A stretch of 6,405 nt of DNA from Verrucomicrobiota bacterium (GCA_030916665.1 JAUPWC010000440.1:1-6405); one strand, 5' to 3'. Numbered from the stretch's first letter, positions 1 through 6,345 are shown. Numbers and translations: made by a program. The notes: a model not told the origin generated them from the sequence alone.

Positions 1-1067
1 AGGTCGTTCACGATGACCTCGATGGAGTTCTCGTAGGCCATGCGGCGGAGATTGGTGCGGAATTTGTTCAGGAGCCAGTCGTTGAAAACCGTGTCGAGCA
101 CCTCCTGGCGCAGGCCGCCGAGCGCGGTCTCCGCCACGACCAGGCCGCCGCCCTGCTGCTCGAAGTAGGCGGCGTTGGCCTGCTGGTGGTTGTCGGCGGC
201 GAAAGGATACGGCACGAGGATGGCGGGGGTCTCGCAGCGCACCAGCTCCGCCAGCGTGCCGGCACCGGCGCGGCTGATCGCGAGGTCGGCCGCCGAGATG
301 AGCACGCCCATCCGGTCGCAAAACGGTTCGCGCCAGGCGCGCACGACCTGGCCGTTGCGTCCGGGAAATTCCCGCACGTCCACCTCGCCCTTGCCCATGC
401 CCGTGACGCACCAGACCTGCACGCCCTCCTGGGCGAGCGCCGCAAGATTGTCCTCGACCCAGCGGTTCAGCGGTCCCGCTCCCTGGCTGCCGCCGAGCAC
501 GGCGACGAGTTTCTGCGCGGGATCGATGCCCAGCCGCGCCCGCGCCTCGGTGCGGGCGAGCCGCACGATCTCGCGGCGCACCGGCAGACCGGTGTGGCGC
601 ACCAGCAGGCCCAGACGTCCGGGCAGACGCACGCCGTGCGGAAGATACAGCCGGTGGGCGACACGCGACAGCGCGCGCGTGGCCTTGCCAGGAATCCGGG
701 TCGCCTCGTGCAGCGCCAGCGGCACGCGCGCCTTGCGTCAGGCGAGCACCACGCCGGCATTCGTGAACCCGCCGAAGCCGATGATCACATCCGGCTTCAA
801 CCGCGCGACCAGCCGGCGGCAATGCACCAGCCCGCGCGCCTGATCGCGGACAAAGCGCGCAAAGACCGCCGGGCTCCAGCCCAACGGCGCGCTGGGCACG
901 CGCTCGAAGCGGAGCTGCGGGTATTTCTCGCTCAGGCGCGCGTCCACCTTCTTGAGGCTGATGAGCAGCGTGACCGCATGCCCGCGCTCCACGAGCGCCT
1001 CGGCCAGCGCAATGCCGGGCGAGAGATGGCCGCCGGTACCGCCACACGCTATAAGAAAACTGCTCAT
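1..1067 (-). CDS. murG: MurG, lipid II synthase, interrupted by an in-frame TGA and cut by the window edge
   Basis: MurG is the GT-B glycosyltransferase that adds GlcNAc from UDP-GlcNAc to lipid I on the inner face of the cytoplasmic membrane, giving lipid II. The ATG at 1067 follows a good Shine-Dalgarno site. Residues 9-14 are the glycine-rich GGTGGH loop and residues 97-100 (GFGG) the second one. Codon 110 is TGA (738-740). Reading on in the same frame gives the expected continuation: HEATRIPG at 120-127, GGSQGAG at 192-198 at the start of the UDP-GlcNAc domain, SRAGAGTLAEL at 265-275 with the likely uracil/ribose-binding Glu274, and a QQ pair at 295-296. I found no other stop down to codon 355 at the left edge. 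E. coli MurG has 355 residues, so only a few C-terminal codons should be missing. The family identity is near certain; whether a full-length protein is made is open. It lies 97 bases downstream of ftsW, in the usual dcw order. Confidence 0.93.
738..740 (-). other. In-frame TGA stop, codon 110 of murG
   Basis: The codons around it read GTG GTG CTC GCC TGA CGC AAG GCG CGC GTG CCG, with MurG-like sequence in the same frame before and after. No base is gained or lost. The aligned residue in E. coli and B. subtilis MurG, recalled from memory, is an alanine in the segment before the conserved HE pair. TGA is the normal terminator of five other genes here (both small ORFs, murD, the LysM gene and ftsW), so a changed genetic code is unlikely. 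Confidence 0.9.
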
Positions 1068-1164
1068 GAAACGCCTCCGGTGGAGGGAAGTGACAGGAAG
1101 CCGGCAGCACCGAAGGCGCAGTATCTCTTGGCACTTGTTAACTGAAACTTGTTACTTTCCCGCT
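1068..1164 (-). other. 97-base gap between ftsW and murG
   Basis: It is long for a cluster whose other gaps are mostly 9-54 bases. On the plus strand the octamer ACTTGTTA occurs twice (1133-1140 and 1147-1154). A short five-pair hairpin could form at 1107-1119. I see no convincing promoter and no U-tract terminator, so ftsW and murG are probably co-transcribed. Confidence 0.4.
1074..1078 (-). promoter_or_regulatory. Ribosome binding site of murG
   Basis: The minus strand reads GGAGG, then six bases, then ATG at 1067. This fixes the start, which also places the GGTGGH loop at its usual distance from the N-terminus. Confidence 0.75.
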
Positions 1165-2331
1165 TCACCCGATCACCTCCGTCAGCGAGCGTTTACGGAC
1201 GAGCGGCTTGGGCCGCTCCCAGGTGCGCTGGGTGTTGATGATGATGCCGACGAGCAGGCCCATAAGCAGCAGGTTGGAGCCGCCGGCGCTGATGAACGGC
1301 AGCGACATGCCCTTCGTGGGCAGCATGCCGGTGACCACGCCGAGGTTGACGATCGCCTGGAGGCAGATGAGCAGCAGGCAGCCGGTGACGAGCAGGAACT
1401 GGAACAGGTTGGGCGCGCGGCGCACGTGCATGAGGCCGGCCACGAAGATCGTCACGAACAGCGCCACCGTGGTCAGCGTGAAGATCAGGCCCATCTCCTC
1501 GCCCATGATCGCAAAAATGAAATCCGTGTGGGCTTCGGGCAGGAAGGAGTTCTGCTGGCGCCCCTGGCCCAGCCCGACGCCGTCCACGCCACCCGCCGCG
1601 AAGGCGAGGATGGCCTGCCAGAGCTGGTAGGCGCCGTCGCCGCGGTTGGCCTCGATGTCCATGAACGACGTGATGCGCCGCAGGCGCACGGGGTTGTGCA
1701 GCACAAGCACGACAAACCCGAGGAGCGCCACCCCGATCGAGGGCAGCAGGAACTTCAGCCGCGCTCCGGCGAGAAACAGCAGGATCATGCCGATGGTGCC
1801 GATCAGGAACGCCGTGCCGAAGTCCGGCTCGGCGAGCACCAGCAGCGCGAACAGCCCCGTCCAGGCCGACGGAATCACGAAGCCGCGGTAGAAATCATGC
1901 AGCTTGCTCTGGTTGAGCGCGAGGTAGTGGGCCAACGAGAAGACCAGCGCGAGCTTGGCGAACTCCGACACCTGCAGGCGCGTGAAGCCAAGGTTCAGCC
2001 AGCGGCGGCTGCCCTTCACGCTGACGCCGATCTGCGGGATGAGCACCAGTACCAGCGTGACCAGCGAGATCGCCGCCGCGATCCACGCGAACCGGCGCAG
2101 CTGCTCGATGTCGGCCAGCGCCACCACCCAGGCGGCGCCGATGGCCAGCGCGAGAAAGATCAGCTGCTTGTAGAGGTAGGAGTAGTAGGGACCGCCCTTG
2201 ATGGGCGAGCTGGCGCTGAAGAGCACCGCCAACCCGATCGACACCAACGCCGCGACGCAGACGATGATGACGCTCGCGGGCGTGATCGTGAGAGGGCGGC
2301 GGGGCAGGACGGCGCTCGTCGAACTCACCAT
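1165..2331 (-). CDS. ftsW: FtsW, septal SEDS peptidoglycan glycosyltransferase
   Basis: FtsW is the multi-span membrane enzyme of the divisome that polymerises lipid II into glycan strands with its partner class B PBP (FtsI). The 388 residues are dominated by hydrophobic helices from about residue 17 on. Family signatures are clear: KGSRRWLNLG at 106-115, AEPDFGTA at 167-174, GVGLGQGRQQ at 251-260, LPEAHTDFIFA at 264-274, and MLPTKGMSLPFISAGGS at 336-352. Asp270 in HTDF matches the residue known to be essential in FtsW/RodA. The choice of FtsW over RodA rests on its place between murD and murG and on the PEAHTDFIFAIMGEE form. The start lies 11 bases after the LysM stop and lacks a Shine-Dalgarno sequence; the bases before ATG are CACCACC. 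Translation coupled to the LysM gene is therefore likely. The C-terminus ends in a basic cytoplasmic tail. Confidence 0.96.
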   Translation of the reverse strand: MVSSTSAVLPRRPLTITPASVIIVCVAALVSIGLAVLFSASSPIKGGPYYSYLYKQLIFLALAIGAAWVVALADIEQLRRFAWIAAAISLVTLVLVLIPQIGVSVKGSRRWLNLGFTRLQVSEFAKLALVFSLAHYLALNQSKLHDFYRGFVIPSAWTGLFALLVLAEPDFGTAFLIGTIGMILLFLAGARLKFLLPSIGVALLGFVVLVLHNPVRLRRITSFMDIEANRGDGAYQLWQAILAFAAGGVDGVGLGQGRQQNSFLPEAHTDFIFAIMGEEMGLIFTLTTVALFVTIFVAGLMHVRRAPNLFQFLLVTGCLLLICLQAIVNLGVVTGMLPTKGMSLPFISAGGSNLLLMGLLVGIIINTQRTWERPKPLVRKRSLTEVIG

Positions 2332-2342
2332 GGTGGTGACGC

Positions 2343-3248
2343 TCAGTTCGCCGTGGGCGCGGGTTCTTCGACCTTGATGGTGGGCACTTCGGTCTCCGCA
2401 CCCTTCAGGCCGGAGTCGAGATCCTGACCGGGCGGCGGCGGCGTGAGCTCAAACTTGGGCGCAGCGGGCGCGGTCTGGATGGAAGGAGCTTCGGGCGCCG
2501 GGGCGGCGGGCTTGGGCGCGGCTGCCGGGGTGGTCGTCTTGCTGCCGCCACCCTTGGAACCCGGGATCACGAGCGTCTGGCCGGCGCGAATCTTGGAAGG
2601 ATCGGTGATGTTGTTGGCCTCGACAATGTCGGCGACCCGAACGCCATACTTGCGGGCGATGACACCCAGCGGCTCGCCGACGGCGACCGTGTGCTTGAGG
2701 GCCTCGCCACCGCTCGGGCGCGGCGTGACCGCGGTCTTCTCGGAAGGCAGCGACATCGAGGCGGCCGCGACCGGTTCCTTGGCGGCGCCGGGCTTGCCGG
2801 GGATGATGAGCTTGCGGCCGGGCTGGAGGGCGGTGCCGGCCGAGAGGTTATTGGTCTTGGCCAGTTCGGCCACGGTCAGGCCGTGCTTCTTGGAGATGCT
2901 CCAGAGGCTGTCACCACGCTCGACCGTGTAGGTGGAGACGGGCGCGACATTTTCGGAGGGCTTCGGCGGCGTGACCGCCACGGCGGCGGCGGAGCCGGGG
3001 CGCGTCGGCGCGGCGTGGCCGAGCGGCGAGGCGGGTGGGTAGGAAACGGCGGGCGCGGTGCCGAGGTCAACAGGCTCGGGCGCAGCCGAGTTGTAGGCGA
3101 CCGGCGCGACGGTCGGACCGACCGGAGTGGTGGCGTCGGGCGTGGGCATGTTCCGCGGGCCGGACGAGCAGCCGGGACTCGCAAAAATGAAGATAAACGC
3201 GAGCAGGTGGACGGCGACCACGGCTCCGAAGATCTTGAGAATGTTCAT
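2343..3248 (-). CDS. Exported protein with two LysM domains
   Basis: This 301-residue protein probably sits in the periplasm and binds peptidoglycan. Residues 1-26 form a hydrophobic signal or anchor with one N-terminal lysine. Cys27 follows SPG, a poor lipobox, so a lipoprotein is possible but not assured. Two LysM modules are clear: about 106-150 (YTVERGDSLWSISKKHGL, then NN and LIIPG) and about 186-229 (HTVAVGEPLGVIARKYGV, then NN and LVIPG). LysM folds bind GlcNAc-containing glycan. The linkers at 31-105, 151-185 and 231-301 are rich in Pro, Ala and Thr; the last part is acidic. No peptidase, amidase or LytM domain is visible, so it resembles the binding half of NlpD-like proteins without the catalytic-like half. 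Its place between murD and ftsW suggests a role at the septum, which is inference. The ATG is preceded by ATACCGCC with no Shine-Dalgarno site, 54 bases after murD. Confidence 0.88.
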   Translation of the reverse strand: MNILKIFGAVVAVHLLAFIFIFASPGCSSGPRNMPTPDATTPVGPTVAPVAYNSAAPEPVDLGTAPAVSYPPASPLGHAAPTRPGSAAAVAVTPPKPSENVAPVSTYTVERGDSLWSISKKHGLTVAELAKTNNLSAGTALQPGRKLIIPGKPGAAKEPVAAASMSLPSEKTAVTPRPSGGEALKHTVAVGEPLGVIARKYGVRVADIVEANNITDPSKIRAGQTLVIPGSKGGGSKTTTPAAAPKPAAPAPEAPSIQTAPAAPKFELTPPPPGQDLDSGLKGAETEVPTIKVEEPAPTAN

Positions 3249-3302
3249 GGCGGTATATGTGGGGCTGAGGGTTGAGATTTGCTACTTAAAAAGCGGAGTT
3301 GT

Positions 3303-4571
3303 TCACAGGTTTTCCACCGCGGCTTCGAACTGCCGCCCGCGGTCGTCATAGCCGCGGAACTGGTCGAAACTGGCGAAGCCAGGACTGAGCAGGACGTGGT
3401 CGCCGACGGAGGCCATCGCGCGGGCTTTTTGCACGGCCTCGGCCAGGCTGGCGCAGGCCGTGGCGGCGACGCGAAACTCCGTGCAGTGGGCGAGCAGGGC
3501 GGCCTGCGTCTCGCCGATCAGGAAAGCGTGTCGGATGCGGCGGGCGATGCGTCCGACAAAGGCGCCGAGATCGCCACCCTTGGCCTTGCCGCCGCCAATC
3601 CAGAACACCGGGGCGGAAAACGTCGCGAGCGCGGCCTCGACGGCATGAAAGTTGGTCGCCTTCGAGTCGTTCCAGTAGGCCACCCCGGCCTTCTCCGCCA
3701 CCCGGGTCAGCCGGTGCTGTCCGAGCTTGAAGGTCTCCGCCGCAGCGTAGAGCGCCGCGGGCGGCAGGCCCGTCTGGCGCCACCAGGCGGCGGCGAGGAT
3801 GAAGTTCTCCCGCTGGGGATAGCCGGCAAAGATGCTCCCGCCGAGACGGATGTCAGCCGGCTGGGCCTCGGTGGGCACATCGACCACCGGCGGCAACGGC
3901 TGGCCGGCCACCAGCGCGAAGCGCTGCACGGACGAACCGATGAACACGCCCCCTCGCAGGGTGCGCTCGAGCAGCCGGCACTTGGCGGCGAAGTAGGCGG
4001 CCATGCCGGGATGACGCTCGAGATGATCCTCCGCGAAATTGGTCCACAGCGTCGCCGTCGGCCGGAAATGCTGGAGCGTCTCGGCCTGGAAGGAACTGAC
4101 CTCGCAGACGGCGACCTCCACCTTGCCCATTTGCTCGACCACGAAACGGCTGAAAGGATAGCCGACATTGCCCGTGACGTGCGCGCGGCGACCGGCGGCG
4201 TTCAGCGCATGCGCCAGAAACTCGGTCAGCGAGGTCTTGCCGTTGGTGCCCGTGACGGCGACCACCTCGCCGCGCCAGAACAGCGACGCAAAGTCCAGTT
4301 CGCCCAGACAGGTGCAGCCCGCCGCGCGCGCCGTGCCCAGCCACGGGTGTTCCGGCGCGAAGCCGGGGCTGAAAACGACGAGCGCATGCGCCGAGGCCTC
4401 GGCGGCGGTGAAGACCCGCTGCGCATTCTCGGCGCGTTCATCGTAGAGCACACCGGTTGCCCCGATGGCGCCGAGCAGCATCAGCACGCCCTGTCCGCTC
4501 ACGCCCGCGCCCAGCACGGCAACCGGCCGGGCGAGCAAGGGTGTGATGGATGAAGGCGGGGTGAAGGGCAT
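3303..4571 (-). CDS. murD: MurD, UDP-MurNAc-L-alanine:D-glutamate ligase
   Basis: MurD is a cytoplasmic ATP-dependent ligase that adds D-glutamate to UDP-MurNAc-L-Ala. The 422 residues are close to the 438 of E. coli. The N-terminal Rossmann-like UDP-binding domain starts with VAVLGAGVSG (17-26). The ATP loop GTNGKTS is at 108-114. The central domain holds EVSSFQAE (157-164), NFAEDHLERH (178-187, with His183) and Lys197 in YFAAK, which matches the carbamylated lysine of the family. The C-terminal domain holds NDSKATN (301-307) and LSPGFASFDQF (395-405), followed by RGRQF. All expected active-site motifs are present, so it should be active. The MurD assignment over other Mur ligases fits NDSKATN, SPGFASFDQF and the dcw position. 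The start ATG has no Shine-Dalgarno sequence. Its leader instead holds a hairpin and an anti-Shine-Dalgarno-like stretch. It is separated from the upstream small ORF by 169 bases. Confidence 0.96.
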   Translation of the reverse strand: MPFTPPSSITPLLARPVAVLGAGVSGQGVLMLLGAIGATGVLYDERAENAQRVFTAAEASAHALVVFSPGFAPEHPWLGTARAAGCTCLGELDFASLFWRGEVVAVTGTNGKTSLTEFLAHALNAAGRRAHVTGNVGYPFSRFVVEQMGKVEVAVCEVSSFQAETLQHFRPTATLWTNFAEDHLERHPGMAAYFAAKCRLLERTLRGGVFIGSSVQRFALVAGQPLPPVVDVPTEAQPADIRLGGSIFAGYPQRENFILAAAWWRQTGLPPAALYAAAETFKLGQHRLTRVAEKAGVAYWNDSKATNFHAVEAALATFSAPVFWIGGGKAKGGDLGAFVGRIARRIRHAFLIGETQAALLAHCTEFRVAATACASLAEAVQKARAMASVGDHVLLSPGFASFDQFRGYDDRGRQFEAAVENL

Positions 4572-4576
4572 GATTC

Positions 4577-4585
4577 AGGAGGTGA
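4577..4585 (-). promoter_or_regulatory. Anti-Shine-Dalgarno-like sequence before the murD start
   Basis: The murD leader reads TCACCTCCT five bases before the ATG. This is the sequence normally found at the 3' end of 16S rRNA, not a ribosome binding site. It could pair with an AGGAGG-type sequence elsewhere in the mRNA, or be chance. Its complement on the plus strand is a perfect Shine-Dalgarno sequence, but no plausible plus-strand start follows at a proper distance. Confidence 0.4.
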
Positions 4586-4608
4586 AACCTGCGGTCCGCG
4601 CAGGTTCA
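4583..4608 (-). promoter_or_regulatory. Hairpin in the murD leader
   Basis: The minus strand can fold AACCTGCG against CGCAGGTT, eight perfect pairs with a five-base loop CGGAC. Two further pairs (TG with CA) form beyond a single bulged T. The stem ends 11 bases before the murD ATG. No run of T follows, so it is not a typical terminator. It could influence translation of murD. Confidence 0.45.
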
Positions 4609-4733
4609 GCCGGCGCGATGCGCGGGCTCCATCGGCTGAGACTGTGAATGGCCTGGACTGAAGGCATGAAAGTTAACGCAGGAAGTCCGCTAACGGCAGT
4701 TTTGGTAAGGTTCCGATTGGTTGTGGGTATAAA

Positions 4734-4751
4734 GAACCCGTCAACGGGCTC
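4734..4751 (-). terminator. Possible weak terminator or attenuator overlapping the stop of the 60-residue ORF
   Basis: On the minus strand GAGCCCG and CGGGTTC can pair (seven pairs, one G-U) around a TTGA loop that contains the TGA stop. TTTATA follows directly. The T-tract is short, so termination would be partial at best. It lies at the start of the 169-base gap before murD. Confidence 0.3.
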
Positions 4752-4923
4752 CTGCGAAAGTCTTGGCGCTGCGCACGACCGGGCCCTCGGGCACGGCCTG
4801 CCCCTTGCGGAGGCGGCGCAATTTGGAAAGCGAACGCACCAGCGGCTGCTGCAGCAGCACGAGGCTGGTGCGGGTGACATCACGAAAGCTGGGCGTGTTC
4901 TCGTAGTTGTAGTCGATGGGCAT
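4741..4923 (-). CDS. Small basic protein of unknown function, 60 residues
   Basis: I do not recognise this protein. It begins MPIDYNYENTPSF and has a basic middle (RSLSKLRRLRKGQ, about residues 30-42) and a C-terminus ending KTFAGAR. It has no signal peptide, no membrane helix and no known motif; the segment TSLVLLQQPLVRSL (19-32) could form an amphipathic helix. It starts nine bases after the stop of the 43-residue ORF, in the same direction, with CCCGCC before the ATG and no Shine-Dalgarno site. Tight spacing in the dcw order and reasonable amino acid content argue that it is real. The small size means chance cannot be excluded. The following 169-base gap separates it from murD. Confidence 0.55.
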   Translation of the reverse strand: MPIDYNYENTPSFRDVTRTSLVLLQQPLVRSLSKLRRLRKGQAVPEGPVVRSAKTFAGAR

Positions 4924-4932
4924 GGCGGGGGC

Positions 4933-5064
4933 TCAGCCGCGAAGGCCGAGGAAGATGAAGGTGGCGAAGGCGGCGGCCCAGAGGGCGGCGATCAGCAGGG
5001 TCGTCCGCGAGAAGGGCACGCGGGCGTCGAGCTGCTTCGTGAGGGCTTTGATCATGGCGGACAT
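4933..5064 (-). CDS. Tiny single-helix membrane protein of unknown function, 43 residues
   Basis: The ORF starts MSAMIKALTKQLDARVPFSR and continues into one hydrophobic helix at about residues 21-41 (TTLLIAALWAAAFATFIFLG), ending LRG. The N-terminal part carries two Lys and two Arg, so the positive-inside rule predicts a cytoplasmic N-terminus and a very short periplasmic tail. It lies 20 bases after mraY and nine before the next small ORF. The first ATG at 5064 is preceded by TACCGCC; a second in-frame ATG at 5055 is also preceded by CCGCC, so the start could be three codons later. It resembles no divisome protein I can name. It is far shorter than FtsL or FtsB and has no coiled coil. A regulator or assembly partner of MraY is one guess from position only. 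Confidence 0.6.
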   Translation of the reverse strand: MSAMIKALTKQLDARVPFSRTTLLIAALWAAAFATFIFLGLRG

Positions 5065-5084
5065 GGCGGTAGAATGGCGGAGGG

Positions 5085-6200
5085 TTAACGGAGCTTGAGA
5101 GTGGCGAGACCGGCCAAGGCAAAGCCGAGCGAGAGAACCCAGAAGCGCAGGACGACCTTGGTCTCGGGCCAGCCCTTCTTCTGGAAATGGTGGTGGATCG
5201 GGGCCATGAGGAAGAGCCGCTGCCCCGTGCCCGTGCGCCGGCGCGTGAACTTGAACCAGCCGACCTGGAGGATGACCGACAGCGCCTCCATCACGAACAC
5301 GCCGCCGACGATCACCAGCGTGAAGGGCTGGTGGATCATGAAAGCCATGACGCCGATGAGGCCGCCGAGCGCGAGCGAACCGGTGTCGCCCATGAACACC
5401 TCGGCCGGATGCGAGTTATACCAGAGGAATGCCATGCACGCACCGATCAGCGCGGAGCACACGATGGTGAGTTCGCCGGTGCCCGGGACGTAGCTGATGA
5501 GCAGGTATTCCGAGATGACGCTGTTGCCCGCCGCGTAGGCCATGATGCCGAACACCAGCGCCACGGTGATCGTGCAGCCCGTCGCCAGACCGTCGAGGCC
5601 GTCGGTCAGGTTGATGGCGTTGCTGAAGCCGACGATCCAGAGGTAGATCAGCACGAGCAGCAGCGACCAGTGCATGTGCGGGATGACCGCCGTCTTGAGG
5701 AACGGCACCCACAGCTCGCGAATCTTCGCGGAGCTCTGCGGATGCCAGAGCAGGATGCCGAGGGCGATGACCGTCGCCGCCGTCTGCCAGGCGATCTTTT
5801 CCCAGGAACGGATGCCGTCCTTGTTCTTGTGGACGACCTTCAGGTAGTCATCGCGCCAGCCCGGCACGGTGAGCGCCGTATAGACGAAGAGCGCGACCAC
5901 GGTCCAGACATTGGGCACCGCCCACAGCACCGTGCTGAAGAACACCGAGAGAAAAATGATGAGCCCGCCCATCGTGGGCGTGTGCTTCTTGTCGAAGTAG
6001 GTCGCCCCGAGCGCGCCCGTGCGCTCGTCAATGTAGCCGTGGCCGAATTTCAGCTCGCGAAAACGCCGGATCAGCCACGGCCCGATGACGAAGCCGATCA
6101 GCAGCGCCGTGATCGCCGCGCCCACCGACCGCACGGTGATGTATTGCAGCAGGCGGAACGGACCGAAGACGTGGTCGTATTGGGAAAGGTAGCTAAGCAT
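5085..6200 (-). CDS. mraY: MraY, phospho-MurNAc-pentapeptide translocase
   Basis: MraY is the polytopic inner-membrane enzyme that moves phospho-MurNAc-pentapeptide from UDP to undecaprenyl phosphate, giving lipid I. With the ATG at 6200 the protein has 371 residues (E. coli 360). Motifs in order are KKHTPTMGG at 71-79, RDDYLKVV at 116-123 with catalytic-site Asp117-Asp118, NLTDGLDGLATG at 197-208, NSHPAEVFMGDTGS at 262-275 with Asp272, and MAPIHHHFQKKGW at 332-344 with the His triplet at 336-338. The residues before the DD pair are GWR instead of the usual GF plus one residue, a mild deviation. An in-frame GTG at 6251 would add 17 residues (starting WSGRGWPG) but has no ribosome site, while the ATG at 6200 has one. 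It ends in TAA, unlike its neighbours. It is the first dcw gene seen in the window, 20 bases ahead of the 43-residue ORF. Confidence 0.97.
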   Translation of the reverse strand: MLSYLSQYDHVFGPFRLLQYITVRSVGAAITALLIGFVIGPWLIRRFRELKFGHGYIDERTGALGATYFDKKHTPTMGGLIIFLSVFFSTVLWAVPNVWTVVALFVYTALTVPGWRDDYLKVVHKNKDGIRSWEKIAWQTAATVIALGILLWHPQSSAKIRELWVPFLKTAVIPHMHWSLLLVLIYLWIVGFSNAINLTDGLDGLATGCTITVALVFGIMAYAAGNSVISEYLLISYVPGTGELTIVCSALIGACMAFLWYNSHPAEVFMGDTGSLALGGLIGVMAFMIHQPFTLVIVGGVFVMEALSVILQVGWFKFTRRRTGTGQRLFLMAPIHHHFQKKGWPETKVVLRFWVLSLGFALAGLATLKLR

Positions 6201-6207
6201 GGCCGGT

Positions 6208-6212
6208 CCTCC
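6208..6212 (-). promoter_or_regulatory. Ribosome binding site of mraY
   Basis: The minus strand reads GGAGG, seven bases (ACCGGCC), then ATG. This decides for the start at 6200 over the GTG at 6251. Confidence 0.8.
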
Positions 6213-6264
6213 GTTGGAGAGAACGCCGGGCCAACCGCGACCTGACCACACCTTGCGCCCTCAG

Positions 6265-6345
6265 CGTGTCATTCTGAGCGGAGCGAAGAATCCAGTCCGA
6301 AACGAGGCACCCCGCTGGATCCTTCGCTTCGCTCAGGATGACACG
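6265..6345. repeat. REP-like imperfect palindrome upstream of mraY
   Basis: The left arm (6265-6294) contains GTCATTCTGAGCGGAGCGAA and the right arm (6316-6345) contains its near complement TTCGCTTCGCTCAGGATGAC. The arms are 30 bases each with three mismatches and a 21-base loop. Palindromes of this GTCATTCTGAGCG type recur in many environmental bacterial genomes, as I recall, in intergenic positions; I cannot check copy number here. A transcript entering mraY from the right would carry a very stable stem. It has no T-tract on either side. It may be a non-autonomous mobile repeat, as REP elements are. Confidence 0.8.

Noticed and set aside
738..740. Reassignment of TGA to an amino acid genome-wide
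   Set aside because: TGA ends murD, the LysM gene, ftsW and both small ORFs at natural protein ends, so it works as a stop here.
467..760. Minus-strand ORF starting near the murG stop, as if murG were frameshifted
   Set aside because: It is in a different frame, Arg- and Cys-rich and unlike MurG. The correct continuation is in the original frame, so the defect is a stop codon and not a frameshift.
186..1145. 319-codon plus-strand ORF opposite murG, which might suggest murG is not the real gene
   Set aside because: The minus-strand frame gives MurG motifs on both sides of the TGA. The plus-strand product looks like antisense composition.
952..2427. 491-codon plus-strand ORF opposite ftsW
   Set aside because: It is the antisense shadow of ftsW. 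It is extremely rich in His, Glu, Arg, Asp and Gln, as the reverse of a hydrophobic GC-rich gene is, and shows no domain.
3279..4553. 424-codon plus-strand ORF opposite murD
   Set aside because: murD on the other strand carries every family motif, and the plus-strand product has no recognisable fold or motif.
4845..4858. Perfect 14-base palindrome GCTGCTGCAGCAGC
   Set aside because: It lies inside the 60-residue ORF, encoding part of LLQQ, and is explained by Leu and Gln codon choice; the arms do not extend further.
4575..4883. 102-codon minus-strand ORF crossing the gap before murD
   Set aside because: It overlaps the 60-residue ORF out of frame, has a Cys- and Ser-rich shadow-like start, and its portion in the gap has no ribosome site or recognisable feature.
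5187..6245. 352-codon plus-strand ORF opposite mraY
   Set aside because: It has the same His/Glu/Arg/Asp-rich antisense composition, while mraY is certain on the minus strand.
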